Notes: generated by a model not told the origin, from the sequence alone. Positions 46,806 to 56,405 are shown, counted from the stretch's first letter. The stretch: DNA of 64,000 nt from Allolucifera butyrica (GCF_900476375.1 NZ_UPPP01000061.1:62001-126000); one strand, 5' to 3'. Numbers and translations: made by a program.

Positions 46806-48900
46806 TCTTCGTTTTTCTCCTCTCAAAATCTTTCGCATCGGGATATTCGATGCGAGTATGAAACATACTGGATAAAACCCGGATAAACACATCGCCCACC
46901 AGATTAAGATCCTGCAAGGTCAAGTCACATTCATCCAGCTGACCGTCAAGCAAACGTTCACGAATGATTTTCCGCACCGTCGCTTCAATACGGTTCACAT
47001 TCGGTTTGGCAATCGAGCGTACCGCCGCTTCACAGGAATCAGCCAGCATAACCAGTGCTGCTTCCTTAGTCTGTGGTCTTGGTCCCTCATAACGGAAATC
47101 CGCTTCCACCAGACAGTCGCCATGCTCCGTTTCCGAAGCTCTTTTGTAAAAATACGAAACCAGGGTAGTGCCATGATGCTGCTGAATAATGTCATGGATG
47201 ACCTGCGGTAATTTATATTCTTTGCAATAATCCACTCCGTCCTTAATATGGGAGGTGACAATCAGCGTACTTAGGGAGGGAGCGATTTTATCATGCGGAT
47301 TTTCAGTGCCCACCTGATTTTCAATAAAAAAACAAGGTCGTTTTATTTTGCCGATATCGTGATAATAGGCGCCCACCCTTACCGCAACAGCATCGGCTCC
47401 GATTCGGTCAGCCGCGGTTTCAGCCAGATTGCCTACTAATATGCTGTGATGATAGGTACCGGGAGCTTCCAGCAGCAACCGTTGCTGGAGAGGATGGTTC
47501 GGTTTGGCTAAATCAAGCAGTTTTATGGGCGTTGTAATAGTGAATGTATGTTCCAGATAAGGCAGCAAGCCGGTGGCAAGTATGGCTGAGGCAAGCCCGC
47601 CAAGTACTCCCAGCGACGACTGTATCATAAGCTGATGACTATTTACCTGCTCAATAAAGCCGGTGGATGCAATAACCACTAAATTAACACCGGCAATACA
47701 TAGTCCGGTCCGGGTAAGGCTATAGCCGTGTGACAGTTTGGACACGCTGTACACGCCGGCCATACTGCCGATTAAAACAGTAACCACGGCGCGCAAATCA
47801 TCTTCGACAATTACCCCGTATAATAAAGCCAGCATTACACCGGACAGTATCCCGACGCGGACATCAATAAGAATGGCCGCCAATAAGGCGCCGGCCGCAA
47901 TGGGAGCCACAAAATCCGAGTAATAGTGCAATGTTTTTCCCAACAGTAAGATGGCGAGAAAGATGAGCCCCAATAAAACCAGGTGCAGGTCGTTGGCATA
48001 AACAGGCTGGGCAAATTTATACAAATATCCCAACATCATTGTCATGATGATAAGAACAAAAATTGCTAAACCAAAAATACGGATTTCACTGATTTGACCT
48101 TTGTATAAACCAATCTCCTCAATGGCATGGATTTGTTCTTCCGTTACAACATCGCCGCGCCGGACTAAAACCTGCCCTTTTTTTACAGTTTCCCGCACAG
48201 GGTCAACGCTTGCCAGAGCGGCTTGCTTCCGTTTATCCGTTTCCCGGACATTTAATATAAAATTAGGACGGAGCAGTGTCTGCGCAATCCCGGCTACCAC
48301 CGCTTCCGTACTTTTCCCCAAATTCATTTCTTCCGTATCCATTACGATGCGCTTGCGGGCAAGATCGAGGTCATCATCCCGGATGCCCCGTTGTAAGTAT
48401 TTACGCAAAATAGCCCGGGTATCTTCTTCCGCCTGGGCTAGATCATTGGCTTGAAGATTAACCAAACCGTTTAAAACCGTATTCGGTAAGGAAACAGTCA
48501 ATAATTCTTTCATTTTGGCTGTTTTTTGTTCGGTGGAAACTAACTGTTTGTCATTGATTACAATTTTTGCCGTGTGGAAGATAGCCGATACGCTTTCCTC
48601 GGCCCGGGTTATAACGCCAACATCCAAATCATAGACACTGGCTACGCTGGCAAGAACCTCTTCCTCCAGTTTTTTCGTTTTGGCCGTATCGACATACGAA
48701 ACCGTCCGCGGGGAAATTACATCCCGGTCACTTACTTGTCCTACCGTTAAATAGACTTTATCGGGAATAAATTCTGCGGACAATACAATCATAAACAAAG
48801 TGAAAAAAATCAACCATAATACGATACGCCTGGTTACGGGCCGGGCATAGATACTGGTTGGCTGTAAAAACATATTTCGCAACTTGGTGTTTACTGACAT
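46714..48900 (-). CDS. PgpH-type cyclic-di-AMP phosphodiesterase (7TM-HD)
   Basis: A 728-residue protein: N-terminal span (~25-42), large extracytoplasmic 7TMR-HDED domain (~45-280), seven membrane spans (~285-465) and a cytoplasmic HD domain with TYHHSILVGNLAE, AYYHDIGKIKRP (HD at 514-515) and QQHHGTTLV. PgpH enzymes degrade c-di-AMP to pApA. The last ~30 residues are Lys/Gly/Asn-rich and overlap ybeY. ATG 48900 has GGAG upstream. Order phoH-pgpH-ybeY-dgkA-era is classic for Firmicutes. Confidence 0.95.
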   Translation of the reverse strand: MSVNTKLRNMFLQPTSIYARPVTRRIVLWLIFFTLFMIVLSAEFIPDKVYLTVGQVSDRDVISPRTVSYVDTAKTKKLEEEVLASVASVYDLDVGVITRAEESVSAIFHTAKIVINDKQLVSTEQKTAKMKELLTVSLPNTVLNGLVNLQANDLAQAEEDTRAILRKYLQRGIRDDDLDLARKRIVMDTEEMNLGKSTEAVVAGIAQTLLRPNFILNVRETDKRKQAALASVDPVRETVKKGQVLVRRGDVVTEEQIHAIEEIGLYKGQISEIRIFGLAIFVLIIMTMMLGYLYKFAQPVYANDLHLVLLGLIFLAILLLGKTLHYYSDFVAPIAAGALLAAILIDVRVGILSGVMLALLYGVIVEDDLRAVVTVLIGSMAGVYSVSKLSHGYSLTRTGLCIAGVNLVVIASTGFIEQVNSHQLMIQSSLGVLGGLASAILATGLLPYLEHTFTITTPIKLLDLAKPNHPLQQRLLLEAPGTYHHSILVGNLAETAADRIGADAVAVRVGAYYHDIGKIKRPCFFIENQVGTENPHDKIAPSLSTLIVTSHIKDGVDYCKEYKLPQVIHDIIQQHHGTTLVSYFYKRASETEHGDCLVEADFRYEGPRPQTKEAALVMLADSCEAAVRSIAKPNVNRIEATVRKIIRERLLDGQLDECDLTLQDLNLVGDVFIRVLSSMFHTRIEYPDAKDFERRKTKSGNSNKQPAGKDEFHAANGANGECGVKKDS

Positions 48901-48928
48901 AAATGTTCAACTCCATTGCGGGATGAAT

Positions 48929-49903
48929 TTACTGACTGGTTTGGCAGTCGCCGCCTCGTTCAAAACGTTCGTAGGCCTTGATAATCCGGCCGACAATTTC
49001 ATGTCTGACAACATCCGTCTCATTAAGAACGGTGATTTCAATGCCGCGTGTGCCGGCTAAAACTTGCCGCGCCTGACGAAGTCCTGAACAAGTTCCGTGA
49101 GGCAAATCCACTTGCGTTATATCCCCGGTAACGACCATTTTGGAACCAAATCCCATCCTGGTGAGAAACATTTTCATTTGTTCCGGCGTAGTATTTTGTG
49201 CTTCATCCAGAATAATAAAAGAATCATCCAGAGTCCGTCCCCGCATATATGCCAACGGGGCGACTTCAATAATGTTTTTGGACATAAATTTCTGGAAAGT
49301 ATCCATGCCTAATATATCATCAAGAGCATCATATAAGGGACGCAGATAGGGATCTACCTTTTCCTGTAAATCGCCTGGTAAAAAACCGAGTTTTTCACCG
49401 GCTTCCACAGCCGGCCGGGTTAAAATAATCCGTTCCACTTCCTTATTTTTTAAGGAAAATACTGCCATTGCCACAGCAAGATAAGTTTTCCCGGTTCCCG
49501 CCGGTCCTATTCCAATGGTAATATAATTGTTTCGTATTGCTTCCAAATAGACCCGCTGCCCTAATGTTTTCGGCTTAATCGAACGTCCTTTGGCCGTTAT
49601 CAGCACCGTATCGGCAAACATCTGGTGCAGCTTGTCTTTCCGCCCTTCCTGAATCATTTGCAGACTGTAACGTACATCATGGGAAGTAATCCGATTTCCC
49701 TCCCGATATAAAAAAAGAAGTTCCGCTAACAAATCACTGATTTTCTCAGTTTCCCGGTCCTCTCCCCTAATAATTATTTCATCGCCTCTGGCGGTAATTT
49801 TGCCAGCGAATTGTTCACTAATAATCCGCAAATTTTCATCATTTCGACCTAAAACGGCTACCGCTTCCTGATTATCGGTAAACCCTATCCGTTTTTCCAA
49901 CAA
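48929..49903 (-). CDS. PhoH-like ATPase
   Basis: A 324-residue PhoH family P-loop protein with Walker A GPAGTGKTYLA (~133-143), LTRPAVEAGEKLGFLPGD, Walker B FIILDEAQNTTPEQM (~228-242) and TGDITQVDLP. Proposed to be an RNA helicase/ATPase that works with YbeY. TTG 49903 lies seven bases after AGGGGG. N-terminal ~70 residues are KH-like (RGDEIIIRGED). Confidence 0.94.
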   Translation of the reverse strand: MLEKRIGFTDNQEAVAVLGRNDENLRIISEQFAGKITARGDEIIIRGEDRETEKISDLLAELLFLYREGNRITSHDVRYSLQMIQEGRKDKLHQMFADTVLITAKGRSIKPKTLGQRVYLEAIRNNYITIGIGPAGTGKTYLAVAMAVFSLKNKEVERIILTRPAVEAGEKLGFLPGDLQEKVDPYLRPLYDALDDILGMDTFQKFMSKNIIEVAPLAYMRGRTLDDSFIILDEAQNTTPEQMKMFLTRMGFGSKMVVTGDITQVDLPHGTCSGLRQARQVLAGTRGIEITVLNETDVVRHEIVGRIIKAYERFERGGDCQTSQ

Positions 49904-49920
49904 AGGCTTGCCCCCTCATA

Positions 49921-51147
49921 TTACTGCGTTATACTAACATTCTGGCCAATGTCTTCTATCGCCTCAATGCTCGCCTTAACCCGGACAGGATTCGGTTCCG
50001 GCGTGTTTATCACTTCAACACGGCGCGACAAAATATAGGCATTTTTTGATACCAATGCCTGAACAGCCCGCATTGCTTTCGCTTTTGCTTCGTTACGGGC
50101 TTCCTCAGCAGATTGTTCCTGTAAAACCGGAGCTAATTCATGATATACAATAATATTTGATTCGACAGCAAAGTTACTATTCCTCCACCAGGGAAGCTTT
50201 TTCTCAATTACCTCCGTATTAAAGTACCGGTAAGTATTTTTTGCCGCTTGCTTCAATATGTATTGCCGGCTGCCAAGACGCAGCATAATAGCAACTGTCT
50301 GGTTTCCCGTCGGCTCAAAGACTTCCTGTTTTAAATATCCTTCCCCGTAGCCTTCATACCATACTCTTGCTTTTACAATCCCCTTAGCCTTAACTAATTG
50401 TTCCGGCACCGGCGGCGTAACCCCGGGTGAATGCTCCGGACCGGTAGCCGGGGGCAATACAGGCATAACACCTTTAATTAAAAGATCGCCTTTTTTTACT
50501 GTATCGCCTTTTTTCACTAGAGGTTGACCGGAAATAGCAATGATTTCCGTTACAATACCGTCTTTATCGGCAATAATATTGGAAGGATTTTTATCTTCCG
50601 CCGGTGGCATGGTTTTTTCCACAACTTCGACAAAAGCCCGGGTTCCGGTAAAATGAATGCCGGTCCAGGCCAATTGGGGAAATTTTAACAGCAGCGTATT
50701 TTCTAATGCTTTACTATTGATTTTGTCTTTATTGACACCCGGGTGCAAACCATTTTCAATTAGAACCTCGCGGATTTCATTCTCCAACGGAGAGTGCGCA
50801 CCGCTAATATCAACGAACCAGACATAAGAGGACAGAACCTGTAAAATAACGGCAAATAATAACGCTCCGGCCAGTAACGCTTTACGGTGCTTAATCCGTT
50901 TTAAAATAAACGGCAGGCCTTTATAATGAATGACTCGAACCTGAGTTTGACTTCTTTTTACCAAGGGTCTGATGCGCAAGAAATCCGGCAGCCGCAAATT
51001 TACATACAAGTCTCCATCCAGCTTGATGATTCCCCATAAAAAAATATTTTGCGCCATGCATAAATTAATAAACTTTTCCGGCATCGTGCCGCTAACGCGA
51101 ATCCGGATAATACCGTTGATATAATTAAGTACAGTATAGGTAAGCAT
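49921..51147 (-). CDS. yqfD: Sporulation protein YqfD
   Basis: A 408-residue protein with one membrane span (~88-108, KALLAGALLFAVILQVLSSYVW) between a small N-terminal domain and a large extracytoplasmic part that includes a lipoyl-like hairpin (GQPLVKKGDTVKKGDLLIKG, ~205-224). Matches the YqfD family, expressed in the mother cell during sporulation in Bacillus. ATG 51147 has AAGGGG eight bases upstream. It is cotranscribed with yqfC, which precedes it. Confidence 0.93.
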   Translation of the reverse strand: MLTYTVLNYINGIIRIRVSGTMPEKFINLCMAQNIFLWGIIKLDGDLYVNLRLPDFLRIRPLVKRSQTQVRVIHYKGLPFILKRIKHRKALLAGALLFAVILQVLSSYVWFVDISGAHSPLENEIREVLIENGLHPGVNKDKINSKALENTLLLKFPQLAWTGIHFTGTRAFVEVVEKTMPPAEDKNPSNIIADKDGIVTEIIAISGQPLVKKGDTVKKGDLLIKGVMPVLPPATGPEHSPGVTPPVPEQLVKAKGIVKARVWYEGYGEGYLKQEVFEPTGNQTVAIMLRLGSRQYILKQAAKNTYRYFNTEVIEKKLPWWRNSNFAVESNIIVYHELAPVLQEQSAEEARNEAKAKAMRAVQALVSKNAYILSRRVEVINTPEPNPVRVKASIEAIEDIGQNVSITQ

Positions 51148-51159
51148 AGCGAGCACCCC

Positions 51160-51438
51160 TTATACCTCATATTTTAACGTTCCGATCAGACCTTCAATTA
51201 AAATTTGTTCTATTTGCAAATTGCCAAGCATCAGTTCGCTTCCGTTGACAATTAATTCTCCCTGGCTTAACTTGACTCGTACCAACGAGGATGTATATTC
51301 GATAATTCCTTTATGATTTTCTATCAATAATTGTTTATTGCCTAACATAGTAATTCGTGGCAAATCAAGGACAATATCTTCGGGAATTTCCAAAAAGCCC
51401 GCAAGAGCTTGTAATTTTCTCTTTTTATTCCTTTGCAT
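51160..51438 (-). CDS. yqfC: Sporulation protein YqfC
   Basis: A 92-residue YabP/YqfC family protein. The pattern LPRITMLGNKQLLIENHKGI (~22-41) and the closing IEGLIGTLKYE are diagnostic. Function unknown; sporulation mutants in relatives are stage IV blocked. The frame continues upstream to 51564 through the repeat; ATG 51438 behind AGGAGGGGGAG is the true start. Confidence 0.93.
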   Translation of the reverse strand: MQRNKKRKLQALAGFLEIPEDIVLDLPRITMLGNKQLLIENHKGIIEYTSSLVRVKLSQGELIVNGSELMLGNLQIEQILIEGLIGTLKYEV

Positions 51439-51457
51439 GCTACTCCCCCTCCTATAA

Positions 51458-51486
51458 ATGGTATGCTTAATATTTTTCTTTAATAC
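51458..51486 (-). promoter_or_regulatory. Possible sigma-E promoter of yqfCD
   Basis: CATACCAT (51458-51465) matches the sigma-E -10 consensus in seven of eight positions, with GTATTA (51481-51486) 15 bases upstream as a poor -35. Known mother-cell control of yqfCD in Bacillus supports the idea. Confidence 0.35.
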
Positions 51487-51487
51487 A

Positions 51488-51543
51488 AAGAAAGACCGCT
51501 TAGAGCGGTCTTTTGGTAATTGGAAATTGGTAATTGGATTTTG
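51488..51543 (-). terminator. Terminator after the HerA-like gene (dispersed repeat copy b)
   Basis: On the minus strand GACCGC-TCTAA-GCGGTC followed by TTTCTTTG, a good intrinsic terminator. On the plus strand it is the best-preserved palindrome of the repeat family and shares the GGTAATTGGAAATTGG...ATTGGATTTTG tail with copy a. Confidence 0.75.
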
Positions 51544-51547
51544 ATGG

Positions 51548-53134
51548 TTATGCTGTGCCTGCAACCATTGGGATGGTCAGATTACTTACCGGTAAAATAG
51601 GTTCAGTCTGCATACCGGTTTTTGCACTTTCGTACTCATTATTAATACGAGCCAGGAAATCTTCAAATTTATGAACTTTGACGGGAGCGGCAAACCGCAT
51701 ATAATTGGTAGCGACGATCATTTCGCCGCAGTCCAGGTTTTTTATTTCATTGCGCTGCTGTAAAATGTCTTTGCGGCACATGGCTTCCAGTTTACTTCGA
51801 TCTGCTTTGGAGGCCAGTCCCAAAATAAACAGTGTATTTAATTGGGACAGAACTTTGTCGGCAAGCAAACGGGGCTGCTGGTCAACGACACAGAGTCCCA
51901 GATTAAATTTACGCGCTTCACTCACTAATTGGGCAAATGCACTGCCGCCGGGGTGTTCCTTTTTGCCCAGAAAACGGTGCGCTTCCTCTAAAACGATCAA
52001 AGTAGATTTCACCTTTTGCCTCTCTTTTTCTGTTTTAGCGGCATAGTACTGCAATAATTTTTTGGACAATAATGTGGATAATGCCTGTTCGCCAAGCGGT
52101 GAAATGTGTTTTAGTTCAATCAGAACAACTTTTCCGGTTTCAATTTCTTTTAACATATCGCCTACCACGGATTCTGCTTCTTGTTCCTGGATATTCAATT
52201 CCTGCTGTAAATTCCAGCAAATGCTTTTAATCTTGCTGATCGTACGGGATTGGAATTTTTGTCCGGTGCTGCCGGCCAGCTCATCAATAATATCCGCCGT
52301 GTCATATTTAAGAACATACTGCAGCCAATTGGCCCGCCAAATAGAAAACAACTTGTAAAGGGCATCCAGTTGGGGTTCCGTAAAGGTGGCACAGGCAACA
52401 ATGTCTTCCGGTTCGACTTCGGCATAATTAAAGGCAAGTCTGCGTACCGAATCGTCTTCCGGCTTCGCATCGTAAATAATCAGGCGTTCGTTGGCCTTGC
52501 GATGCCCAGACAGATCTTGCGAATATTCATTATGAACATCAAAAACCAGCAAGCCGTAATTTCCATTATCCAGAACCGAACCGGCCAGTACCTTTACAAG
52601 ATTGCTTTTGCCTGAACCGGTGGTACCAAATATGCCGATATGTTCGGTAATTGCCTTGGAACCATAAAGCCCTACGGGCAGATTGAGAATACCCCGTCCG
52701 CTCTTCAAATAACCAATTTCCAAGTCACCCTTAATTTCCGATAACAGGGCCGTATCACTCGTACTCAGATCGCGGACTTCACAAAAGAAATCCGGGCAAG
52801 TCTTTGGATTTAAGAGGTGTCCCCTGGCATCGGCATAGCATAATTGTTCAGCCATGGCAATCTTTACGGTATGGTTGCCGCCTAAATAAAAGTCCAGTTC
52901 TTCTTGGTTGACTACCTGGCCATTTTCATCCAGTTTGCTCATCAAATAACCAACCCCGTTTATTCCTGACCAGCGGGATTTTACTTTAAAATCATAAGCC
53001 CGCACATAAAATCGGTCCTGATTTTTTCCTTCAATAACCAAAATATCCCCAAAGTCAACATCTTCAGCAGGAGCAACGACAAATTCCACATACGTTCCCT
53101 TTGCATAGGTTAACCGGCCTTTATATTGTGACAT
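51548..53134 (-). CDS. HerA-like (DUF87) hexameric ATPase
   Basis: A 528-residue protein with an N-terminal beta-barrel-like region (~1-130, HAS-barrel style), a P-loop at 170-177 (GTTGSGKS), Walker B TLIVLEEAHRFL (~368-379), and VVDQQPRLL and QLNTLFILGL in the RecA-like core. HerA/FtsK-type ATPases move DNA, usually with a NurA nuclease, which is absent here. Without a partner it could be a DNA pump or a conjugative-type ATPase. ATG 53134 is seven bases after GGGGGG; it has its own terminator. Confidence 0.82.
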   Translation of the reverse strand: MSQYKGRLTYAKGTYVEFVVAPAEDVDFGDILVIEGKNQDRFYVRAYDFKVKSRWSGINGVGYLMSKLDENGQVVNQEELDFYLGGNHTVKIAMAEQLCYADARGHLLNPKTCPDFFCEVRDLSTSDTALLSEIKGDLEIGYLKSGRGILNLPVGLYGSKAITEHIGIFGTTGSGKSNLVKVLAGSVLDNGNYGLLVFDVHNEYSQDLSGHRKANERLIIYDAKPEDDSVRRLAFNYAEVEPEDIVACATFTEPQLDALYKLFSIWRANWLQYVLKYDTADIIDELAGSTGQKFQSRTISKIKSICWNLQQELNIQEQEAESVVGDMLKEIETGKVVLIELKHISPLGEQALSTLLSKKLLQYYAAKTEKERQKVKSTLIVLEEAHRFLGKKEHPGGSAFAQLVSEARKFNLGLCVVDQQPRLLADKVLSQLNTLFILGLASKADRSKLEAMCRKDILQQRNEIKNLDCGEMIVATNYMRFAAPVKVHKFEDFLARINNEYESAKTGMQTEPILPVSNLTIPMVAGTA

Positions 53135-53195
53135 GTGTCTGCCCCCCTTTTTTCGTCGAATTTTCAATTTGTTATTTTAGTGTTAGCGAAAACGG

Positions 53196-53250
53196 AAAAA
53201 AAATGCCGCTTTGAAATTGCTAAATTTTTGACAACTTCAAGCGGCAAAAA
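53196..53250 (-). terminator. Intrinsic terminator after the floA unit
   Basis: On the minus strand GCCGCTT-GAAGTTG pairs with CAATTTC-AAAGCGGC around a loop, followed by ATTTTTTTT. Confidence 0.85.
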
Positions 53251-53263
53251 ATCATTTATTTTC

Positions 53264-53629
53264 TTAGCGGCGCCGGGGAAAGCGGCTTTTCAATATCTGT
53301 TTTGAACGGGGCTGTTGAAGAATTTCGGCGAAAATAATGCCGTTCATGATAGTCTGACCGTCCATAGCCAAAGGCAACGGCTGGTCCGCGGGATTCCCGC
53401 TAGCCCCGTCAACCGGAATCGCCATGTGCGGCATAGCTTCCTTTTTTTCCTCTTTCACCGGCACAGTCATTACACAGGGAAACTCAAAGTCTATTTTTTC
53501 TTCCGGTTCCTCCGGTAAAGCGGGTTTCGGGATTTCAGGATATTTATAATCTCCCTTTTTTTGCCGCCGCAGCAGTTCCGGAATCAAATAGAAAAAAGCC
53601 AATAACAGCAGCAGGAATATTAAATCCAT
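53264..53629 (-). CDS. Small single-span membrane protein in the flotillin operon
   Basis: A 121-residue protein with an N-terminal span (residues 2-19, DLIFLLLLLAFFYLIPEL), then a Pro/Glu-rich cytoplasmic segment (KPALPEEPEEK) and a basic C-terminus (RSKQILKSRFPRRR). I recognise no family. It follows floA by six bases with AGGTGA as ribosome site, so it probably works with FloA/NfeD. Confidence 0.75.
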   Translation of the reverse strand: MDLIFLLLLLAFFYLIPELLRRQKKGDYKYPEIPKPALPEEPEEKIDFEFPCVMTVPVKEEKKEAMPHMAIPVDGASGNPADQPLPLAMDGQTIMNGIIFAEILQQPRSKQILKSRFPRRR

Positions 53630-53635
53630 CAGGCA

Positions 53636-54640
53636 TCACCTATTCTTTATTTCGTCATTTTTAGGTGTGGAGGATCCCGGACCGACTTTGGCAATGGTTT
53701 CCCGCATTTGGGTATCCGCCAATATATTATTCATCGTATAATAATCCATTACACCCATACGGCCCTCCTGCAGCGCCACTGCCATGGCATGAGGCACTTC
53801 TGCCTGCGCTTCCACCACCTTCGCCTGCATTTCCTGCGTATAAGCCTTCATTTCCTGTTCCTTGGCAACGGCCATGGCCCGTCTTTCCTCCGCCTTAGCC
53901 TGAGCGATCCGCTTTTCTGCTTCCGCCTGGTCCGTAAGCAGCGCCGCCCCAATATTGCGGCCCACATCGACATCAGCAATATCAATCGAAAGAATTTCGA
54001 AAGCAGTGCCGGCATCAAGGCCTTTGCTCAGTACAGTGCGGGAAATATGGTCAGGATTGGCTAAAACATCTTTATGCTCGGAAGAGGAACCAACCGTAGT
54101 TACAATTCCTTCCCCTACCCGGGCGATTACCGTAGCCTCACCGGCACCACCCACTAAACGGTCAATGTTGGCCCTCACCGTTACCCGTGCCTTTACCCGT
54201 AATTCAATACCGTTTTTAGCAACCGCCTGAACAACCGGCGTCTCGATCACTTTCGGATTGACACTCATTTGTACCGCTTCCAGGACATTGCGCCCTGCTA
54301 AGTCAATTGCGGCGGAACGTTCGAAAGGCAGCGGAATCTGCGCCCTGTGCGCCGCAATTAAGGCATCGACAACCCTGTCAACGTTTCCGCCGGCCAGATA
54401 ATGGGCTTCCAGTTGATTTACATTGACTTGCAGCCCCGCCTTGTTGGCCTTAATCAGGGGTAAAACAATTTGGGCCGGCGGCACACGCCGCAGCCGCATT
54501 CCCACCAGCGTAAAAATTCCCACGTGAACGCCGGCGGCCATGGCCGATATCCACAGCCCCAGCGGCACAAAGTGTAAAAAGATACTAAGACCTACTATGA
54601 ATAGGATTAACAAAAATAAACTACTGAATAAAGCTGTCAT
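53636..54640 (-). CDS. floA: Flotillin-like protein FloA
   Basis: A 334-residue membrane-raft scaffold. N-terminal hydrophobic hairpin (~5-48), SPFH-like domain (~90-210, with [21 protein letters not shown]), and a long Ala/Glu-rich coiled coil (~230-290, [18 protein letters not shown]). FloA organises membrane microdomains; the adjacent NfeD protein is its usual partner. ATG 54640 follows GGAGG by seven bases. Confidence 0.94.
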   Translation of the reverse strand: MTALFSSLFLLILFIVGLSIFLHFVPLGLWISAMAAGVHVGIFTLVGMRLRRVPPAQIVLPLIKANKAGLQVNVNQLEAHYLAGGNVDRVVDALIAAHRAQIPLPFERSAAIDLAGRNVLEAVQMSVNPKVIETPVVQAVAKNGIELRVKARVTVRANIDRLVGGAGEATVIARVGEGIVTTVGSSSEHKDVLANPDHISRTVLSKGLDAGTAFEILSIDIADVDVGRNIGAALLTDQAEAEKRIAQAKAEERRAMAVAKEQEMKAYTQEMQAKVVEAQAEVPHAMAVALQEGRMGVMDYYTMNNILADTQMRETIAKVGPGSSTPKNDEIKNR

Positions 54641-54651
54641 CTACATTCCTC

Positions 54652-55962
54652 CTATTGATTCGATTCTACCAAGCGAACGACAATTTTATTGCCTGTAACA
54701 TTCACCACCTTTATCCGGGAGCCTGGTTCAATATATTTTCCTTCCGATACGGCATCAAAATAAAATCCTTCAATATCTACTGTTCCGGCCGGTCTTAAAA
54801 GAGTTACAGCGACTCCCGTTTTTCCGAGATAGGCTTCATAGTTTTGTCCGCTGACAAAACCGGCGCCGGTTGTTTCCGAATCTTTCAGTACCAGACTCTT
54901 CCACAACCGGCTGGAAGGCAGTTTTTTTAACAAAAGTAAAAAAGCGATCAGAGCGATTACAAAACCGGCAAGCAAAATTGCCAGGGCCGCTTGATTGCCG
55001 CCGAGAATAAGAAATATACTTACCAGTATGCAACCCGCCCCGGCTACCCCGAAAAAGCCAAATCCTGGAACAAAAAGTTCGACTGAAATAAGCAAAAATC
55101 CCCCTAAAAATAATAGGATTTCCAGCCAGCCCCCAACACCGGTCATCCATTGGCTGGCAAAAAGAATCAACATTGCAACTAAACCGGCCATTGCGGCAAC
55201 ACCGGTGCCTGCCGTTTTGACTTCGGCGAAAAAAGTAAAGAAGATAACCGCTAAAAGAATCGTCTTAATAACCGGATTGGAAAACCAGCCTGCCATTTTG
55301 TCGGCCAACTCTTCCCGGTATTCAACTTGTTCCGTCTTATCCAATCCATAATGGGAAAGCACCGTATTCCTGTCACTGGCTACCAGATCAGCGTAACTTA
55401 ATTGAACGGCCTGATAATCCGTTAAGGCCAGAATTTCTCCCGGCTTGGCATAGCCGGGAAAACCAAGCGACTTATCGACCATTGCCTCGGCTACCAGGGG
55501 ATTACGTCCCGTTTTGTTCGCCGTTGCCGCAAATTCTGCTTTTAATGCCGCAACTGTTTTTTCCGTTGCCGGGATCGGTTCCGCGGCGCCAATACTGCCG
55601 CCGGGAGCTATGGCAATATGTTTGTGCGCCAAGGCAATGAGGGCGCCGGCCGACCAGGCCCGGTTTTTTATATAGCATATGGTATCCAAGGAACTATCGC
55701 TGATCATATCACGAATTTTAACGGCAGAATCCACTAAACCGCCAAACGTGTCAATTTCCACCAGTACAGTGCCGGCACCTTTTTCTTTAGCCCCGCTTAA
55801 AGCCCTGTTAACCAAGGCAACCTGACCTTGGTCAATTTCACCGTTTATGTGAATGACAATGACCGGTCCCTTGGCCGCCGCATAGGACAAAGGCATTTGT
55901 CCTAATGAAAGGACCACTAGAGTAACTAACAGGGTAGCTACTTTTCGAATCATTATCACCAT
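54652..55962 (-). CDS. NfeD-family membrane serine protease
   Basis: A 436-residue protein: signal peptide/anchor (~5-29), a ClpP-like protease domain (~32-215) with catalytic serine in KNRAWSAGALIALA (~98-111) and lysine in DKSLGF, four to five membrane spans (~232-345), and a C-terminal OB-fold NfeD domain (~370-435). Long NfeD proteins cleave stomatin/flotillin partners, here FloA. ATG 55962 with GGAGGGGG upstream. Confidence 0.92.
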   Translation of the reverse strand: MVIMIRKVATLLVTLVVLSLGQMPLSYAAAKGPVIVIHINGEIDQGQVALVNRALSGAKEKGAGTVLVEIDTFGGLVDSAVKIRDMISDSSLDTICYIKNRAWSAGALIALAHKHIAIAPGGSIGAAEPIPATEKTVAALKAEFAATANKTGRNPLVAEAMVDKSLGFPGYAKPGEILALTDYQAVQLSYADLVASDRNTVLSHYGLDKTEQVEYREELADKMAGWFSNPVIKTILLAVIFFTFFAEVKTAGTGVAAMAGLVAMLILFASQWMTGVGGWLEILLFLGGFLLISVELFVPGFGFFGVAGAGCILVSIFLILGGNQAALAILLAGFVIALIAFLLLLKKLPSSRLWKSLVLKDSETTGAGFVSGQNYEAYLGKTGVAVTLLRPAGTVDIEGFYFDAVSEGKYIEPGSRIKVVNVTGNKIVVRLVESNQ

Positions 55963-56228
55963 TCCCCCTCCCCCTCCGTATCTTCAACCATAAATTACTT
56001 TATTCGCTGTAAATCATAACCATTCCTGTTTCTATTGGGAGAATTCCTTTTCTCGCTGCAGTCCGGGTTAGCGCCTGGATAAATCCAGTGTGTTGACTTG
56101 TCGATATATGTATGTTATTGTCTGAATAGAGTTCTAGGAAAGCTATGTTTGTAATCATCAACCTACTATCTCGCTCATTGTCAATAAGCTGCTTTTGCTG
56201 CAAAGTTGAGGCAATCATTCTAGTTTTT

Positions 56229-56255
56229 ATTATAGCAGGCGGAATTTATTCACAA
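56229..56255 (-). promoter_or_regulatory. Probable promoter of nfeD-floA
   Basis: Perfect TATAAT at 56229-56234. The -35 is imperfect: TTGTGA at 15 bases or TTGGTT at 19. The leader to nfeD would be about 255 bases. Confidence 0.5.
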
Positions 56256-56328
56256 CCAATTGTTTTTTTTTGCTTATCTTTCTATCTTTATACGTAGTAA
56301 GTACTTTTCTTTTACTTTCCTAGAATAC

Positions 56329-56359
56329 AAAAAAGCAGGCAGGGAATCTGCCTGCTTTT
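56329..56359 (-). terminator. Second terminator of the rpsU-yqeY unit
   Basis: AAAAGCAGGCAG-GGAAT-CTGCCTGCTTTT, a 12-bp perfect stem; on the minus strand it is followed by TTTTTTG. Confidence 0.85.
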
Positions 56360-56360
56360 A

Positions 56361-56402
56361 TATTTCGTTTACAATTCACCAAACTTATCTTTCTCAGGAG
56401 AA
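56361..56402 (+). repeat. Partial relative of the 100-bp element (inner part)
   Basis: TATTTCGTTTACAATTCACC and AAACTTATCTTTCTCAGGAGAA align with 22457-22499 with the 16-base TCTTTCTCAGGAGAA block intact. The inverted end is missing here. Confidence 0.6.
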
Positions 56403-56405
56403 AGT

